Assembly: GCA_934648845.1 (NCBI GenBank)
Contig: CAKUFS010000013.1
Coordinates: forward strand, 1 to 51,139
Reading direction: 5' to 3'
Length of the DNA: 51,139 nucleotides
From: an uncultured Eggerthellaceae bacterium
Lineage (GTDB): Bacteria; Actinomycetota; Coriobacteriia; Coriobacteriales; Eggerthellaceae
The position numbers and the translations under genes were made by a program. This document shows, piece after piece, positions 32,035-40,831 of the stretch (position 1 is the stretch's first letter; each line of letters opens with the position of its first letter). The notes below the pieces were generated by a model that saw only the letters and a list, made by a program, of their open reading frames with translations, was not told where the DNA came from and did no database searches.

Positions 32035-35000
32035 ATGAGAAAAGAGAAGAAACGCATGCGCGGCGCGCTGAACGCCTTCCTGTCGCTCGTGCTTGCGGCG
32101 GGCCTGCTGCCGGTCATGCCGGCCGCGGCCGCGGCCGATGAGCCCGCAGCAGACCTGGGCAGCGTGCACGTAATCGTGGAGAACACCACCTGCCCGGCGC
32201 CCGACGCGGCGTGGACGGGCACGCTCGTGGATGCCACCGTGGCGCTTTCCGCGGACTCCACCATGATGAGCTGCGTCAAGGCCGCCATCGAGGGCGCGGG
32301 CAAGACGCAGGTGGGCGCCGACAACGGCTACATCAGCGAGATCGAGGGGCTGGCCGAGCACGATGGTGACGATTACGACCCCGAGGGCAAGGGCTACTCC
32401 GGCTGGATGGGCACCTTGAACGACTGGTTCACCAACGAAGGCTACACGGCCTACACCGTAGCCAACGGCAAGCTGTCCGCCGGCGACGAGATCCGCGTGA
32501 TGTACACCTGCACCATGTACGATTTGGGCAACCCGAACAACACGGACCGTGCACTTGCGGGCATCACCTTCTCCGCTGGCAAGCTTGACAAGAGCTTCGC
32601 CAAAGACACTCACAGCTACACCCTGACCGTACCCGAGGGCACGATGTCCGTTAAGGTGACGCCCACGGCCGCAAACAAGAAATACCAGGTGCGCACGTTT
32701 GTGGGCGATACCCCGTACAAGCGCACGGCGGACGTGCCCGTGGCCGACGGCGCGACCATCACCGTGAAGAGCGGCTATGCGAACATGGATGCCGCGAACG
32801 ACGCCGCCGACGCTGTGGCCTACACGTTCACCGTGAAGGTGGGAACCCCTGCCGCCCCCGAACTGGTGGATTCCGGCGCCAGCGGCAATACCGAATGGAA
32901 GTTCTACAGCGACGGTTTGCTGGAGATCTTCGCCATCGAGGGCACGGACGGAGCCATGCCGAACTTCACGACCAGCGCCCCCGCGCCGTGGGATGCCCAC
33001 AAAACCGACATCACCTCTGTGGTGGTGAACCAGGGCGTAACGGCTATCGGCAACCTTGCGTTTAGCGGCTACGCCAACCTGAAAAGCGCAGCGCTTCCCG
33101 AGGGCATAACGAAAGTGGGGCAGATGGCGTTCAGGGAGACCTCTTCACTTGAGTCCATCGTGGTTCCCGCATCGGTTGCAAGCTATGGCTCAAGCCCGTT
33201 CATGAAATCGGGCATCAAAAGCGTCACGGTTGGCGGCAGCGCCGGCAAGCTTGCCAAGATGATGATGTTCCGCGACTGCAAGAGCCTGGAAACCGCAGTC
33301 ATCCGCGAGGGCGTAGCCGACCTTCCCATGAATCTCTTCTGGGGCTGCACCAGCCTGCGTGAGGTGAGCCTGCCCAGCACGCTGAAAACCATCCACCGCC
33401 TGGCGTTGCGCGATTGCGATAACATCGAGCGGTTCAACTGCGCCGAGGGCGGCATCTTCACGTTCGAAGACAGCATGCTCATCAAGAACGGCAACGAGAT
33501 CGCCTACATTTGCAAGGCAAGCGCCACGGGGCACATCAGCATCCCCGAAGGCGTTGAGGCGCTTTCCGACAACGCCTTCAAAGACTGCGTGAACATCACC
33601 GACGTCACATTGCCCTCAACTATCAAAACCATCGGATCGGGCGCTTTTTCCGGCTGCAAGAACATGATGGAAGTCAACTTCCCCGAGGGAATCACCTCTA
33701 TCGGAGCAGGCTCGTTCTATAACTGCACCAGCCTGACGAGCGTGCATATCCCCGGTTCGGTAAAGACACTGGGCGATGGCGTGTTCAGCGGGTGCATCGG
33801 CTTGAAATCAGCAATCATGGATGATTTGACCAGCACCGAAGGAACTTCCTGGGGCCAGCAAATCTTCTATGGCTGCACCAGCCTGAACGCAGCGCGCATG
33901 CCGCAGAACATGCCCGCTTACAACGACATGTTCTTGGGTTGCTCGTCGCTCGCCGAGCTCGTTTTGCCCGAAGGACTCCAGGCAATCAACTCCAAGCCCA
34001 ACAAAGATGGAAGCCAAAGCTTCGATATCTTGGGCATGGCCGGCCTTGACAAGCTGGTGTTCCCCACGTGGATGAGCGAGTTCACCGACAGCATCGCCAA
34101 CAAAGCGGAAGGCATCGATGCTACGCTCTTATTCATGTCAACAGCAGGGCAAACCGTTTCCTACGTGAGCATGCCCGGTGCGAAAAATATAATCGGAAGC
34201 ATCCTGCCCGACAACGTTCGCATCCTGGTGCTGCCCGCAACGCTTGAGCGCTTCGACTACGATCAGGCGAACATCGAGGTCGTGCTGTTCGGCGGCACCC
34301 AGGAGCAATGGGAGGCTGCGGTAGGCGCCGATGTGGAAGCCAACCTGGAGAAAAACGGCACCCGCGTGTTCTTCAACGCCGACGGCACGGGCGCGGGCAG
34401 CCCGGCCACCATCACCAAGCAGCCCGAGGGCAAGAGCATCTTCCAGGGCATCGGCGACCCTTCGCTCTCCATTGAGGCAACCGCCGACGCGGATGCCGTG
34501 GTGCAGTACCAGTGGTACAAGGTGAAAGATGGCGTGACATCGCGCCTGGCCGCGCGCGGCACCACCGCAACGGCCGACACCTCCGAGGTGGGCACCGCCG
34601 AATACTACTGCGTGGTGCGCACCGTCAAAGACGGCGTGATCGCTGAAGTGCGCTCGGATGTTGCGACGGTGGAAGTGAAACCTTACACGCCCACCGACGC
34701 GTTTGAGGGCGACGGATCTGCCGAACACCCCTGGCTGATCAAGAGCCAGGCCGACATCTCCGCCTTGGGCGGCTTCGTGAACGGCGGCATCTCCTTCGAG
34801 GGGCAGACCATCAGCCTTGAGGCCGATGTTGAACTGCCTGCAGGCTGGGTTCCCATGGGTCGCACTATCGATGGCACTATCGACATCCAAAGCGGCAAGA
34901 ACCTGTGGCCGTTCTCCGGCACGCTTCTGGGCAACAACCACACGCTCACGGTGCCCGCGGGCGGCATGCCGCTCATCGGCTACGTGAAGGGCGCCACCGT

Positions 35001-36597
35001 GCGCGACCTTTCCATCTACGGCGAGCGCATCGTGGGCAACGGATTGGTGAACAACCTGGAGGGCGTGGGGCTTTCCGGCTCTTCCATTGTCATCGACAAC
35101 GTGATCATCAAATCTGGCACGAACATCACGAAGTCGGGTCTTTTGGGCGCGAATGTGACCACGAACGGTTTCGCGGGCTGCTCGGCGGCCTTTGTCGCCA
35201 CTGTGCGTAACTGCACCGTCGAGGCGGGCGTGAGCCTTGGCTGCGACGGCGACCAATCCATGGTGGGCTCTTTCGCCGGCCGCATGCAGGGCACCGTTGA
35301 GAACTGCGTGAGCCACGCCACCGTGAAGGGCACAAACTATGTGGGCGGCGTCATCGCCACGCGCGACAACGCGATGGGCCAGGTCGAGGTGCGCGACTGC
35401 GCGTTCGACGGCACGGTGCAGGCATCCGGCAAGTACGCCGGCGGCATCGTGGGCGGCGGCTACCCGGGCGGCGGGGCGCCCAACGGCCTTAAGCCCATCA
35501 TCGTGGGCAACACCTGCACCGGCACCGTTGCCGGTAAGGATTGCGTTGGCGGTATCACCGGCGGCGATCCAAAGGTTATTCAGGGATGGGGCACCGCTTG
35601 CTGGACCATCGCCGACAACTTCTTCGGCGGCAAGGTGTCCGCGAGCGCCGATAACGCTTCCATCGGCGGCGTCGTCGGGTATTACGCCAGCTTGAACAAA
35701 TCCGACGACATTCACGGCAACGCGTTCGCCTACGGCTGCGGTGCCAGCAAGGGCATCGGCTTCGTGAAGTACGTCGATACCAGCTGCGCCACGCACGAGA
35801 CCGAAAGCGGCGCCACGTACATGGACACCTCCAAGGAGCTGCCCGGTATCGGCGGCATCACGCAGAAGGATTGCAACCGCACCGACGACCCGCTGGGCGC
35901 CGACGCCGATGCGCTGTGCAAGATGATCGCCCCGGCGTTCGAGGTGTCCACGGCCGTCGCGGCCGACGGCTCCGGAGCCGCTCCCGCCGCCGTGCGCGCG
36001 GGCGACACCGTGACGGTGGACGTCTCCGTTTCCGCGAACTACGGCGCGGCGGCGCTGTCCGGCACGCTGGACTTCGACCCTGCCGTGTTCGAGCTGGTGA
36101 GCGTTACGCGCGGCGCGGGCCTGTCCGAGGGCGCGTCGTTCCTGCCGGATAAGGGCGCGGCTGAGGCCCTGTTCAGCTTCTACGGAAACGAGGCCGCGGC
36201 CGATGCGGAGGGCGGCATCGCGGTCGCCACCGCCACGCTGCGCGCGCTGAAGGCTGCTGACGCCGCGACCATCGGCGTGAAGGACGCCACGGCCGCCATC
36301 GCGGGCGACTCCCTGGATTACCAGGCGACCATGGGCGACGTTGCGACGCTCGACGTGCTGGCGGACGCCACGCTGGGCGACGCGAACGGCAACGGCCGCG
36401 TGAACATCGTGGACGCGCAGGTCGTCTACGACATGGCGGTCGGCGCCTACGGCGAGGGCTACGCCGCGCTGGCGCTTCCCGCCGGCTGGACGCGCGCGAC
36501 CCTGCTGTGGGCTTCAAACGTCAACGGCGACGACGCCATCGACGCGGTTGATGCGTTCGCCATCCAGCGCTTCGTGCACCACGGGGCCTGGGCGTAA
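32035..36597 (+). CDS. Secreted modular surface protein: DUF4430, LRR, Ig-like, GLUG-like, cohesin and dockerin
   Basis: The 1520-residue protein starts with a basic N-terminus and signal peptide (ALNAFLSLVLAAGLLPVMPA, cleavage near residue 34). Residues 40-160 are a transcobalamin-like DUF4430 domain (YSGWMGTLNDWF, LSAGDEIRVMYT). About 172-270 is a cadherin-like sandwich and 280-780 are BspA-type leucine-rich repeats (IGSGAFSGCKNMMEV, IGAGSFYNCTSLTSV). About 789-886 is Ig-like, 886-1212 a GLUG-like beta-helix (YVGGVIATRDN), and 1300-1443 cohesin-like (GTLDFDPAVFELVSV). 1445-1520 is a type I dockerin with two calcium loops (GDANGNGRVNIVD, NVNGDDAIDAVD). There is no LPXTG or membrane anchor. 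The ATG at 32035 follows AAAGGAAGGG. It is rich in G/C-ending codons, unlike its neighbours. Likely role: cell-surface cobalamin capture and/or adhesion; the ligand is inferred. Confidence 0.85.
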   Translation: MRKEKKRMRGALNAFLSLVLAAGLLPVMPAAAAADEPAADLGSVHVIVENTTCPAPDAAWTGTLVDATVALSADSTMMSCVKAAIEGAGKTQVGADNGYISEIEGLAEHDGDDYDPEGKGYSGWMGTLNDWFTNEGYTAYTVANGKLSAGDEIRVMYTCTMYDLGNPNNTDRALAGITFSAGKLDKSFAKDTHSYTLTVPEGTMSVKVTPTAANKKYQVRTFVGDTPYKRTADVPVADGATITVKSGYANMDAANDAADAVAYTFTVKVGTPAAPELVDSGASGNTEWKFYSDGLLEIFAIEGTDGAMPNFTTSAPAPWDAHKTDITSVVVNQGVTAIGNLAFSGYANLKSAALPEGITKVGQMAFRETSSLESIVVPASVASYGSSPFMKSGIKSVTVGGSAGKLAKMMMFRDCKSLETAVIREGVADLPMNLFWGCTSLREVSLPSTLKTIHRLALRDCDNIERFNCAEGGIFTFEDSMLIKNGNEIAYICKASATGHISIPEGVEALSDNAFKDCVNITDVTLPSTIKTIGSGAFSGCKNMMEVNFPEGITSIGAGSFYNCTSLTSVHIPGSVKTLGDGVFSGCIGLKSAIMDDLTSTEGTSWGQQIFYGCTSLNAARMPQNMPAYNDMFLGCSSLAELVLPEGLQAINSKPNKDGSQSFDILGMAGLDKLVFPTWMSEFTDSIANKAEGIDATLLFMSTAGQTVSYVSMPGAKNIIGSILPDNVRILVLPATLERFDYDQANIEVVLFGGTQEQWEAAVGADVEANLEKNGTRVFFNADGTGAGSPATITKQPEGKSIFQGIGDPSLSIEATADADAVVQYQWYKVKDGVTSRLAARGTTATADTSEVGTAEYYCVVRTVKDGVIAEVRSDVATVEVKPYTPTDAFEGDGSAEHPWLIKSQADISALGGFVNGGISFEGQTISLEADVELPAGWVPMGRTIDGTIDIQSGKNLWPFSGTLLGNNHTLTVPAGGMPLIGYVKGATVRDLSIYGERIVGNGLVNNLEGVGLSGSSIVIDNVIIKSGTNITKSGLLGANVTTNGFAGCSAAFVATVRNCTVEAGVSLGCDGDQSMVGSFAGRMQGTVENCVSHATVKGTNYVGGVIATRDNAMGQVEVRDCAFDGTVQASGKYAGGIVGGGYPGGGAPNGLKPIIVGNTCTGTVAGKDCVGGITGGDPKVIQGWGTACWTIADNFFGGKVSASADNASIGGVVGYYASLNKSDDIHGNAFAYGCGASKGIGFVKYVDTSCATHETESGATYMDTSKELPGIGGITQKDCNRTDDPLGADADALCKMIAPAFEVSTAVAADGSGAAPAAVRAGDTVTVDVSVSANYGAAALSGTLDFDPAVFELVSVTRGAGLSEGASFLPDKGAAEALFSFYGNEAAADAEGGIAVATATLRALKAADAATIGVKDATAAIAGDSLDYQATMGDVATLDVLADATLGDANGNGRVNIVDAQVVYDMAVGAYGEGYAALALPAGWTRATLLWASNVNGDDAIDAVDAFAIQRFVHHGAWA

Positions 36598-36671
36598 GGC
36601 TTTCGGCCGGGTCGGGTGGCTTTGTCCTTCCGGCCCGGTCTGATTGAGACCTATCCGCTGTTGCCGGCTGG

Positions 36672-36738
36672 GGAACGGGGGACGGAAGTTTGTTCCAGCC
36701 CGCCCGGCCGGTGACTCCTTCCTTTCTGCAAGGCGACC
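36672..36738 (+). repeat. 70-bp composite repeat block, copy B
   Basis: This block matches 30328-30397 (GGAACGGGGGACGGAAGTTT to AAGGCGACC). GGAAC and GTTCC near its start can pair. It leads directly into the intact terminator hairpin and 33-bp repeat copy 5. Confidence 0.75.
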
Positions 36739-36774
36739 CCGGGTTGACCGACTCCCGGGGTCGCCTTCGTTTTT
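36732..36774 (+). terminator. Strong terminator after the surface-protein gene
   Basis: GGCGACCCCGGG (36732-36743) and CCCGGGGTCGCC (36754-36765) form a perfect 12-pair stem with a 10-base loop, followed by TTCGTTTTT. It is part of the composite repeat. Confidence 0.9.
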
Positions 36775-36805
36775 GTTGACAAATTACCCCACCTTTTGCC
36801 AACAA
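36773..36805 (+). repeat. 33-bp palindromic repeat, copy 5
   Basis: This copy differs from copy 1 by one base in the right arm (TTTGCCAACAA). It abuts the T-run of the preceding terminator. The remaining bases up to the rpsO promoter show nothing else. Confidence 0.9.
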
Positions 36806-36871
36806 TTGCGAAGAATTGCAGCGTAGGTTTCTTGTAGGCTTGTGATTTTTCCTGTTTATCAGCGAATTTCC

Positions 36872-36927
36872 TTGCATTTCTAAACATTATCGAATATGGT
36901 GCAAAGGCTGTGCAAAAAGCGCAGCCT
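36872..36927 (+). promoter_or_regulatory. rpsO-pnp promoter and 5'-terminal hairpin
   Basis: TTGCAT (36872-36877) and TATGGT (36895-36900) are 17 bases apart. The stem AGGCTGTGC/GCGCAGCCT (36905-36927, one G-U pair, AAAAA loop) would lie at the very 5' end of the transcript. The leader to rpsO is about 135 bases. Confidence 0.6.
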
Positions 36928-37040
36928 CTTGTTTCTTAGTCGCCTTGGTTCACCGCCATACGTACTCAGAGACAAAGAGCAGTGAAACGATGCGCGCAGC
37001 ATCGCAACAAAGCGGTCTTATCCGCGGAAAGGTGGCTGAA

Positions 37041-37328
37041 ATGGCTGACAAACTCAGCATCAGCAAAGAGCGTACGGCAGAACTCATCAAAGAATTCGGC
37101 AAGAACGAGCATGACTCTGGTAGTGCAGAGGTTCAGGTTGCTATTCTTTCCGAGCGTATTCGCAACCTCACGGAGCATCTGAAGGTGCACAAAAAGGACA
37201 ATCACACCCGCCGTGGTCTGATGATGCTCATTGGTAAGCGTCGTGGCCTTTTGAAGCACATCAAGGATCAGGATATCGATGCATATCGTGCTCTTATCAA
37301 GAAGTTGGGCATCCGCGACAACATCTAA
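37041..37328 (+). CDS. rpsO: 30S ribosomal protein S15
   Basis: The 95-residue protein has the S15 core KNEHDSGSAEVQVAILSERI, LTEHLKVHKKDNHTRRGLM and GKRRGLLKHI. It binds the central domain of 16S rRNA. The ATG at 37041 follows AAAGGTGG; the open frame extending upstream to 36945 is not homologous. pnp follows, the usual order in bacteria. Confidence 0.94.
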   Translation: MADKLSISKERTAELIKEFGKNEHDSGSAEVQVAILSERIRNLTEHLKVHKKDNHTRRGLMMLIGKRRGLLKHIKDQDIDAYRALIKKLGIRDNI

Positions 37329-37338
37329 TTCGAGTTCA

Positions 37339-37362
37339 AAGACCCGCCTTCGGGCGGGTCTT
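37339..37362 (+). terminator. Hairpin between rpsO and pnp
   Basis: AAGACCCGCC and GGCGGGTCTT form a perfect 10-pair stem closed by a TTCG tetraloop. Only TT follows, so it may be an mRNA-processing or stabilising hairpin, or an attenuator, rather than a full terminator. Confidence 0.6.
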
Positions 37363-37510
37363 GCGCTGCATGGGGCCTTTTCATACGGAAGTGGAAAGGC
37401 TTGCGGTCGAAAGCGCAAGGGCGCTTTTGCTCGTGACAGGGTGGCGTTGCCGCTCCGTCGAAGAAGCTTGCGTGCAATAGGGCATGCAGGAAGAGAAAGA
37501 AAGAAAAAGA

Positions 37511-39718
37511 ATGGAAAAAATTGTTGAAGAGTTCGAGCTTTACGGCAAGAAGTACAAGTTCGAGACCGGTGAACTGGCGAAACAGACTACGGGCGCTGTG
37601 CTGGTAAGCCAGGGCGACACCACGATTCTGGTGACCTCCGTTGTCTCCCGCGAAGAGAAGAACTATGACTTCTTCCCGTTGACCGTTGACTACATTGAAA
37701 AGATGTACTCCGTTGGCCGCATTCCGGGCGGCTACCTGAAACGCGAAGCTCGTCCTTCTGAGTTTGGCACGTTGACGGCTCGCATGATTGACCGTCCTAT
37801 CCGCACGGGCTTCCCCGAGGGTTTCAAGCAGGAAGTTCACATTGTTGCTACAACGTTCGTGTGCGATCGCGAGAATACTCCTGATGTCATCTGCGTTATG
37901 GGCGCCTCTGCTGCTCTGATGGTGGGCGGCGCTCCCTTTGAGGGTCCTGCTGCTTGCGTGCGCATTGGCCGCAACAAGGAAACGGGCGAGTTCATTGTGA
38001 ACCCGACGTACGCCGAAATGGAGAACTCCGATCTTGAGCTGACCATCGCCGGCACGAAGGACTTTATTTCTATGGTTGAAGCGGGTGCCGAGGAAATCAC
38101 CGAAGAAGATATGCTTGCCGCTATGAACTTCGGTCAGGAAGCCATTGCTGCATTCTGCGAGCATCAGGCAGCTTTCCTTGCCAAGGTGAACCCGACTCCT
38201 ATCGAGTACAAGATTCACGAAGCCGACCCGTGCATCGCTGAGCGCGTTGAGGCCTATTACGATGATATGGCCGCTGCTCTGAAAGACGCTGACAAGCTAA
38301 ATCGCGTTGCGAAAGTCGAAGAGCTGAAAGCACGCATCAAGGAAGAGAACTTCTCGGAGGAGGAGCGTGCTGCTTGGGGTGCCGATATTGCCGCTGCCTG
38401 CAAGAGCCTTGAGAAGCGCGCAATGCGCAAGATGGTTATCGAGACGGGCGAGCGCGCTGACGGTCGTGCCGTGAACGAGATTCGTCCTTTGCACATTGTG
38501 CCTGGCTACTTGCCGCGCGTTCACGGTTCTGGCTTGTTCCAGCGTGGCCAAACGCAGGTTATGAGCATCTGCACGTTGGGCATGCTCAACGAATGGCAGC
38601 GCCTTGACACTATCGAGCCGGTCGAGGGCAAGCGCTACATGCATCATTACAACTTCCCGCCGTATTGCACGGGCGAGGTGGGCCGCATGGGTTCTCCCAA
38701 GCGCCGCGAGATTGGTCATGGTGCTTTGGCAGAGCGTGCTTTGCGTCCCATGATTCCTTCCGAAGATGAATTCCCGTACTCCATTCGCGTTGTCTCCGAG
38801 GTTTTGGAGTCGAACGGTTCTTCTTCTATGGCTTCTACCTGCGGTTCCACGCTTGCCCTGATGGACGCTGGTGTTCCCCTGAAGCGCCCTGTATCGGGTA
38901 TTGCCATGGGCCTTATTAAGGAAGGCGATGACGTTGTCATCTTGTCCGACATTCAGGGTCTGGAAGACTTCCTGGGCGACATGGACTTCAAGGTATGCGG
39001 CACCGAAAAGGGTATTACCGCACTTCAGATGGACAACAAGGCAAAGGGTCTGTCCACGGAAATCCTCGGCCGCGCGCTTGCTCAGGCAAAAGAGGGTCGT
39101 GCGTTCATTTTGGCTGCCATGCTGAACGAGATCGCTGCGCCGCGTGAGCAGCTGCGTGATACCGCTCCGCGTATCGAAACCATTCACATTCCTGTTGACA
39201 AGATTCGCGAAGTGATTGGTACGGGCGGCAAGGTTGTTCGCAGCATCCAAGAGGAAACCGGTGCTACTATCGAGATTCAGGAAGACGGCACCATTCATAT
39301 TGCTGCTGTTGAAGGACCTGCTGGCGATGCCGCAAAGGCAATGATTCTTGACATCGTTCGTGAGCCAGAAGTAGGCGAGCGCTACGAGGGCACCGTTGTG
39401 GGCATCAAAGATTTCGGCGCATTCATTAAGCTCACGTCAAGCAAAGACGGCCTGCTTCACATTTCCCGCATGGCAAACGGCCGCGTAGGCAAGGTTGAAG
39501 ACGTTCTGAACTTGGGCGATGTTGTTGAGGTTGAAGTCATTGAGGTGGATCCGAAGACGGGAAAGATTTCTCTTGATCGCCTGAACAAGCCCGATGCACC
39601 TGAAAGCACGGTTGACGCGCGTCCTGGTCGTGGCGAGCGCTCCGAGCGCAATGGTCATCGCAGCGATCGCGACCGCGGTGATCGTTCTGGCCGTACTCCG
39701 CGTCGTCGTCACGAGTAA
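37511..39718 (+). CDS. pnp: Polyribonucleotide nucleotidyltransferase (PNPase)
   Basis: The 735-residue phosphorolytic 3'-5' exoribonuclease has two RNase PH domains (GRIPGGYLKREARPSEFGTL; GSGLFQRGQTQVMSICTLG; SSSMASTCGSTLALMDAGVP). A KH domain (VIGTGGKVVRSIQEETGA) and an S1 domain (YEGTVVGIKDFGAFIKL) follow. The arginine/aspartate/glycine-rich tail is probably disordered and RNA-binding. Two starts are possible, 37484 and 37511; the latter fits the family but neither has a strong ribosome-binding site. Confidence 0.93.
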   Translation: MEKIVEEFELYGKKYKFETGELAKQTTGAVLVSQGDTTILVTSVVSREEKNYDFFPLTVDYIEKMYSVGRIPGGYLKREARPSEFGTLTARMIDRPIRTGFPEGFKQEVHIVATTFVCDRENTPDVICVMGASAALMVGGAPFEGPAACVRIGRNKETGEFIVNPTYAEMENSDLELTIAGTKDFISMVEAGAEEITEEDMLAAMNFGQEAIAAFCEHQAAFLAKVNPTPIEYKIHEADPCIAERVEAYYDDMAAALKDADKLNRVAKVEELKARIKEENFSEEERAAWGADIAAACKSLEKRAMRKMVIETGERADGRAVNEIRPLHIVPGYLPRVHGSGLFQRGQTQVMSICTLGMLNEWQRLDTIEPVEGKRYMHHYNFPPYCTGEVGRMGSPKRREIGHGALAERALRPMIPSEDEFPYSIRVVSEVLESNGSSSMASTCGSTLALMDAGVPLKRPVSGIAMGLIKEGDDVVILSDIQGLEDFLGDMDFKVCGTEKGITALQMDNKAKGLSTEILGRALAQAKEGRAFILAAMLNEIAAPREQLRDTAPRIETIHIPVDKIREVIGTGGKVVRSIQEETGATIEIQEDGTIHIAAVEGPAGDAAKAMILDIVREPEVGERYEGTVVGIKDFGAFIKLTSSKDGLLHISRMANGRVGKVEDVLNLGDVVEVEVIEVDPKTGKISLDRLNKPDAPESTVDARPGRGERSERNGHRSDRDRGDRSGRTPRRRHE

Positions 39719-39796
39719 AATCCGTCGTTACACCGCGATTGCGAATATCGGGTGTGCGAACGCTTCGGATTCTGCTTGAACCGTTAGCGAATCATG

Positions 39797-39832
39797 TGGT
39801 TCCCCTGTCTGGCGCGGGGGAACCATTTTTTT
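39797..39832 (+). terminator. Terminator of pnp
   Basis: TGGTTCCCC (39797-39805) and GGGGAACCA (39817-39825) form a perfect 9-pair stem, followed by seven T residues. Confidence 0.92.
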
Positions 39833-39966
39833 GAAGACTTTATGGACGCGCGCGTGCCCATGATGCGTTCGCCGTGTCAGATGGCACTTGTAAGGTATTT
39901 TTTAACCCGCGATACATAAACAGGATGCATAATGCATAAAAACAATTTTTCGTTGCGGGGGTTGAT

Positions 39967-40734
39967 ATGATTACAGTAGCTGTTTGTGGGTGTTGCGGAC
40001 GTATGGGTACCGCCGTGGTGAACGCCGTGCGCGATGCGGAAGACATGAAGCTTGTTTGCGGCATTGATCCTTCGGGAAAAGCGACTGATTATCCGATTTA
40101 TCCCAATCTTTCCGAGGCAATTTCTTCTGAAAAATTCGATGTTCTTGTTGATTTTACGGCTCCGAGCGTTGTTGAAGGCAATCTTCGCACCGCTTTGCCG
40201 GCAGAAATCGATTGCGTTGTAGGAACAACGGGTCTCTCAGAGGAAAAACTTGCCGAGCTTGCAGATCTGGCACCTGAAGGAACCTGCCTTTTCTATGCCC
40301 CGAACTTCACCACGGGTGCAGTGCTTATGATGCAGTTTGCGAAAGCTGCCGCTCCGTATTTCCCTGAAGCGGAAATCATCGAATTCCATCACTGCAACAA
40401 AAAGGATGCGCCCAGTGGCACTTCCGTAACTACTGCGAAATTGATTTCCGAGGGTCGCGGCGGTCGCGTAAGCGCCGCCCCTGGTAAGGAAACGGAGCTT
40501 GCCGGCATGGAGGGAGCGCGTGGTACCTTGGTGAGCGGCGTTCCGGTTCATTCGGTCCGCAGCATGGGTTTTGTGGCTTCGCAGGAAGTCATCTTTGGTT
40601 CTCTTGGGCAAACGCTTACCATTCGGCACGATTCTTGGGACACCGCTTCGTATATGCCGGGCGTTCTTTTGGGCATTCGCAGCGTTGGGCAAGAATCTGG
40701 TTTGATTGTTGGTTTAGAGAAGTTCATGGCGTAG
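39967..40734 (+). CDS. dapB: 4-hydroxy-tetrahydrodipicolinate reductase
   Basis: The 255-residue NAD(P)H enzyme of lysine and diaminopimelate synthesis has the nucleotide loop VCGCCGRMG and VDFTAPSVVEGN, VVGTTGLSEEKL and FYAPNFTTGAVLMM. The catalytic/substrate segment is EFHHCNKKDAPSGTS. The GCCGRMG loop has cysteines where most members have small residues. dapA follows 97 bases later. Confidence 0.94.
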   Translation: MITVAVCGCCGRMGTAVVNAVRDAEDMKLVCGIDPSGKATDYPIYPNLSEAISSEKFDVLVDFTAPSVVEGNLRTALPAEIDCVVGTTGLSEEKLAELADLAPEGTCLFYAPNFTTGAVLMMQFAKAAAPYFPEAEIIEFHHCNKKDAPSGTSVTTAKLISEGRGGRVSAAPGKETELAGMEGARGTLVSGVPVHSVRSMGFVASQEVIFGSLGQTLTIRHDSWDTASYMPGVLLGIRSVGQESGLIVGLEKFMA

Positions 40735-40831
40735 CCAGCCAGGCTCTGCCATAATGAACGAAACGCCTTTGAAGTAGAAGAGATTAACGAAGCAAGCGCA
40801 TGAGCGTTCTGCGTGTTGATAGGAGCAAACT

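Noticed and set aside
34138..35796. A 552-codon open frame antisense to the surface-protein gene
   Set aside because: It is histidine- and alanine-rich shadow coding caused by the biased codons of the + strand gene; it has no start signal or recognisable motif.
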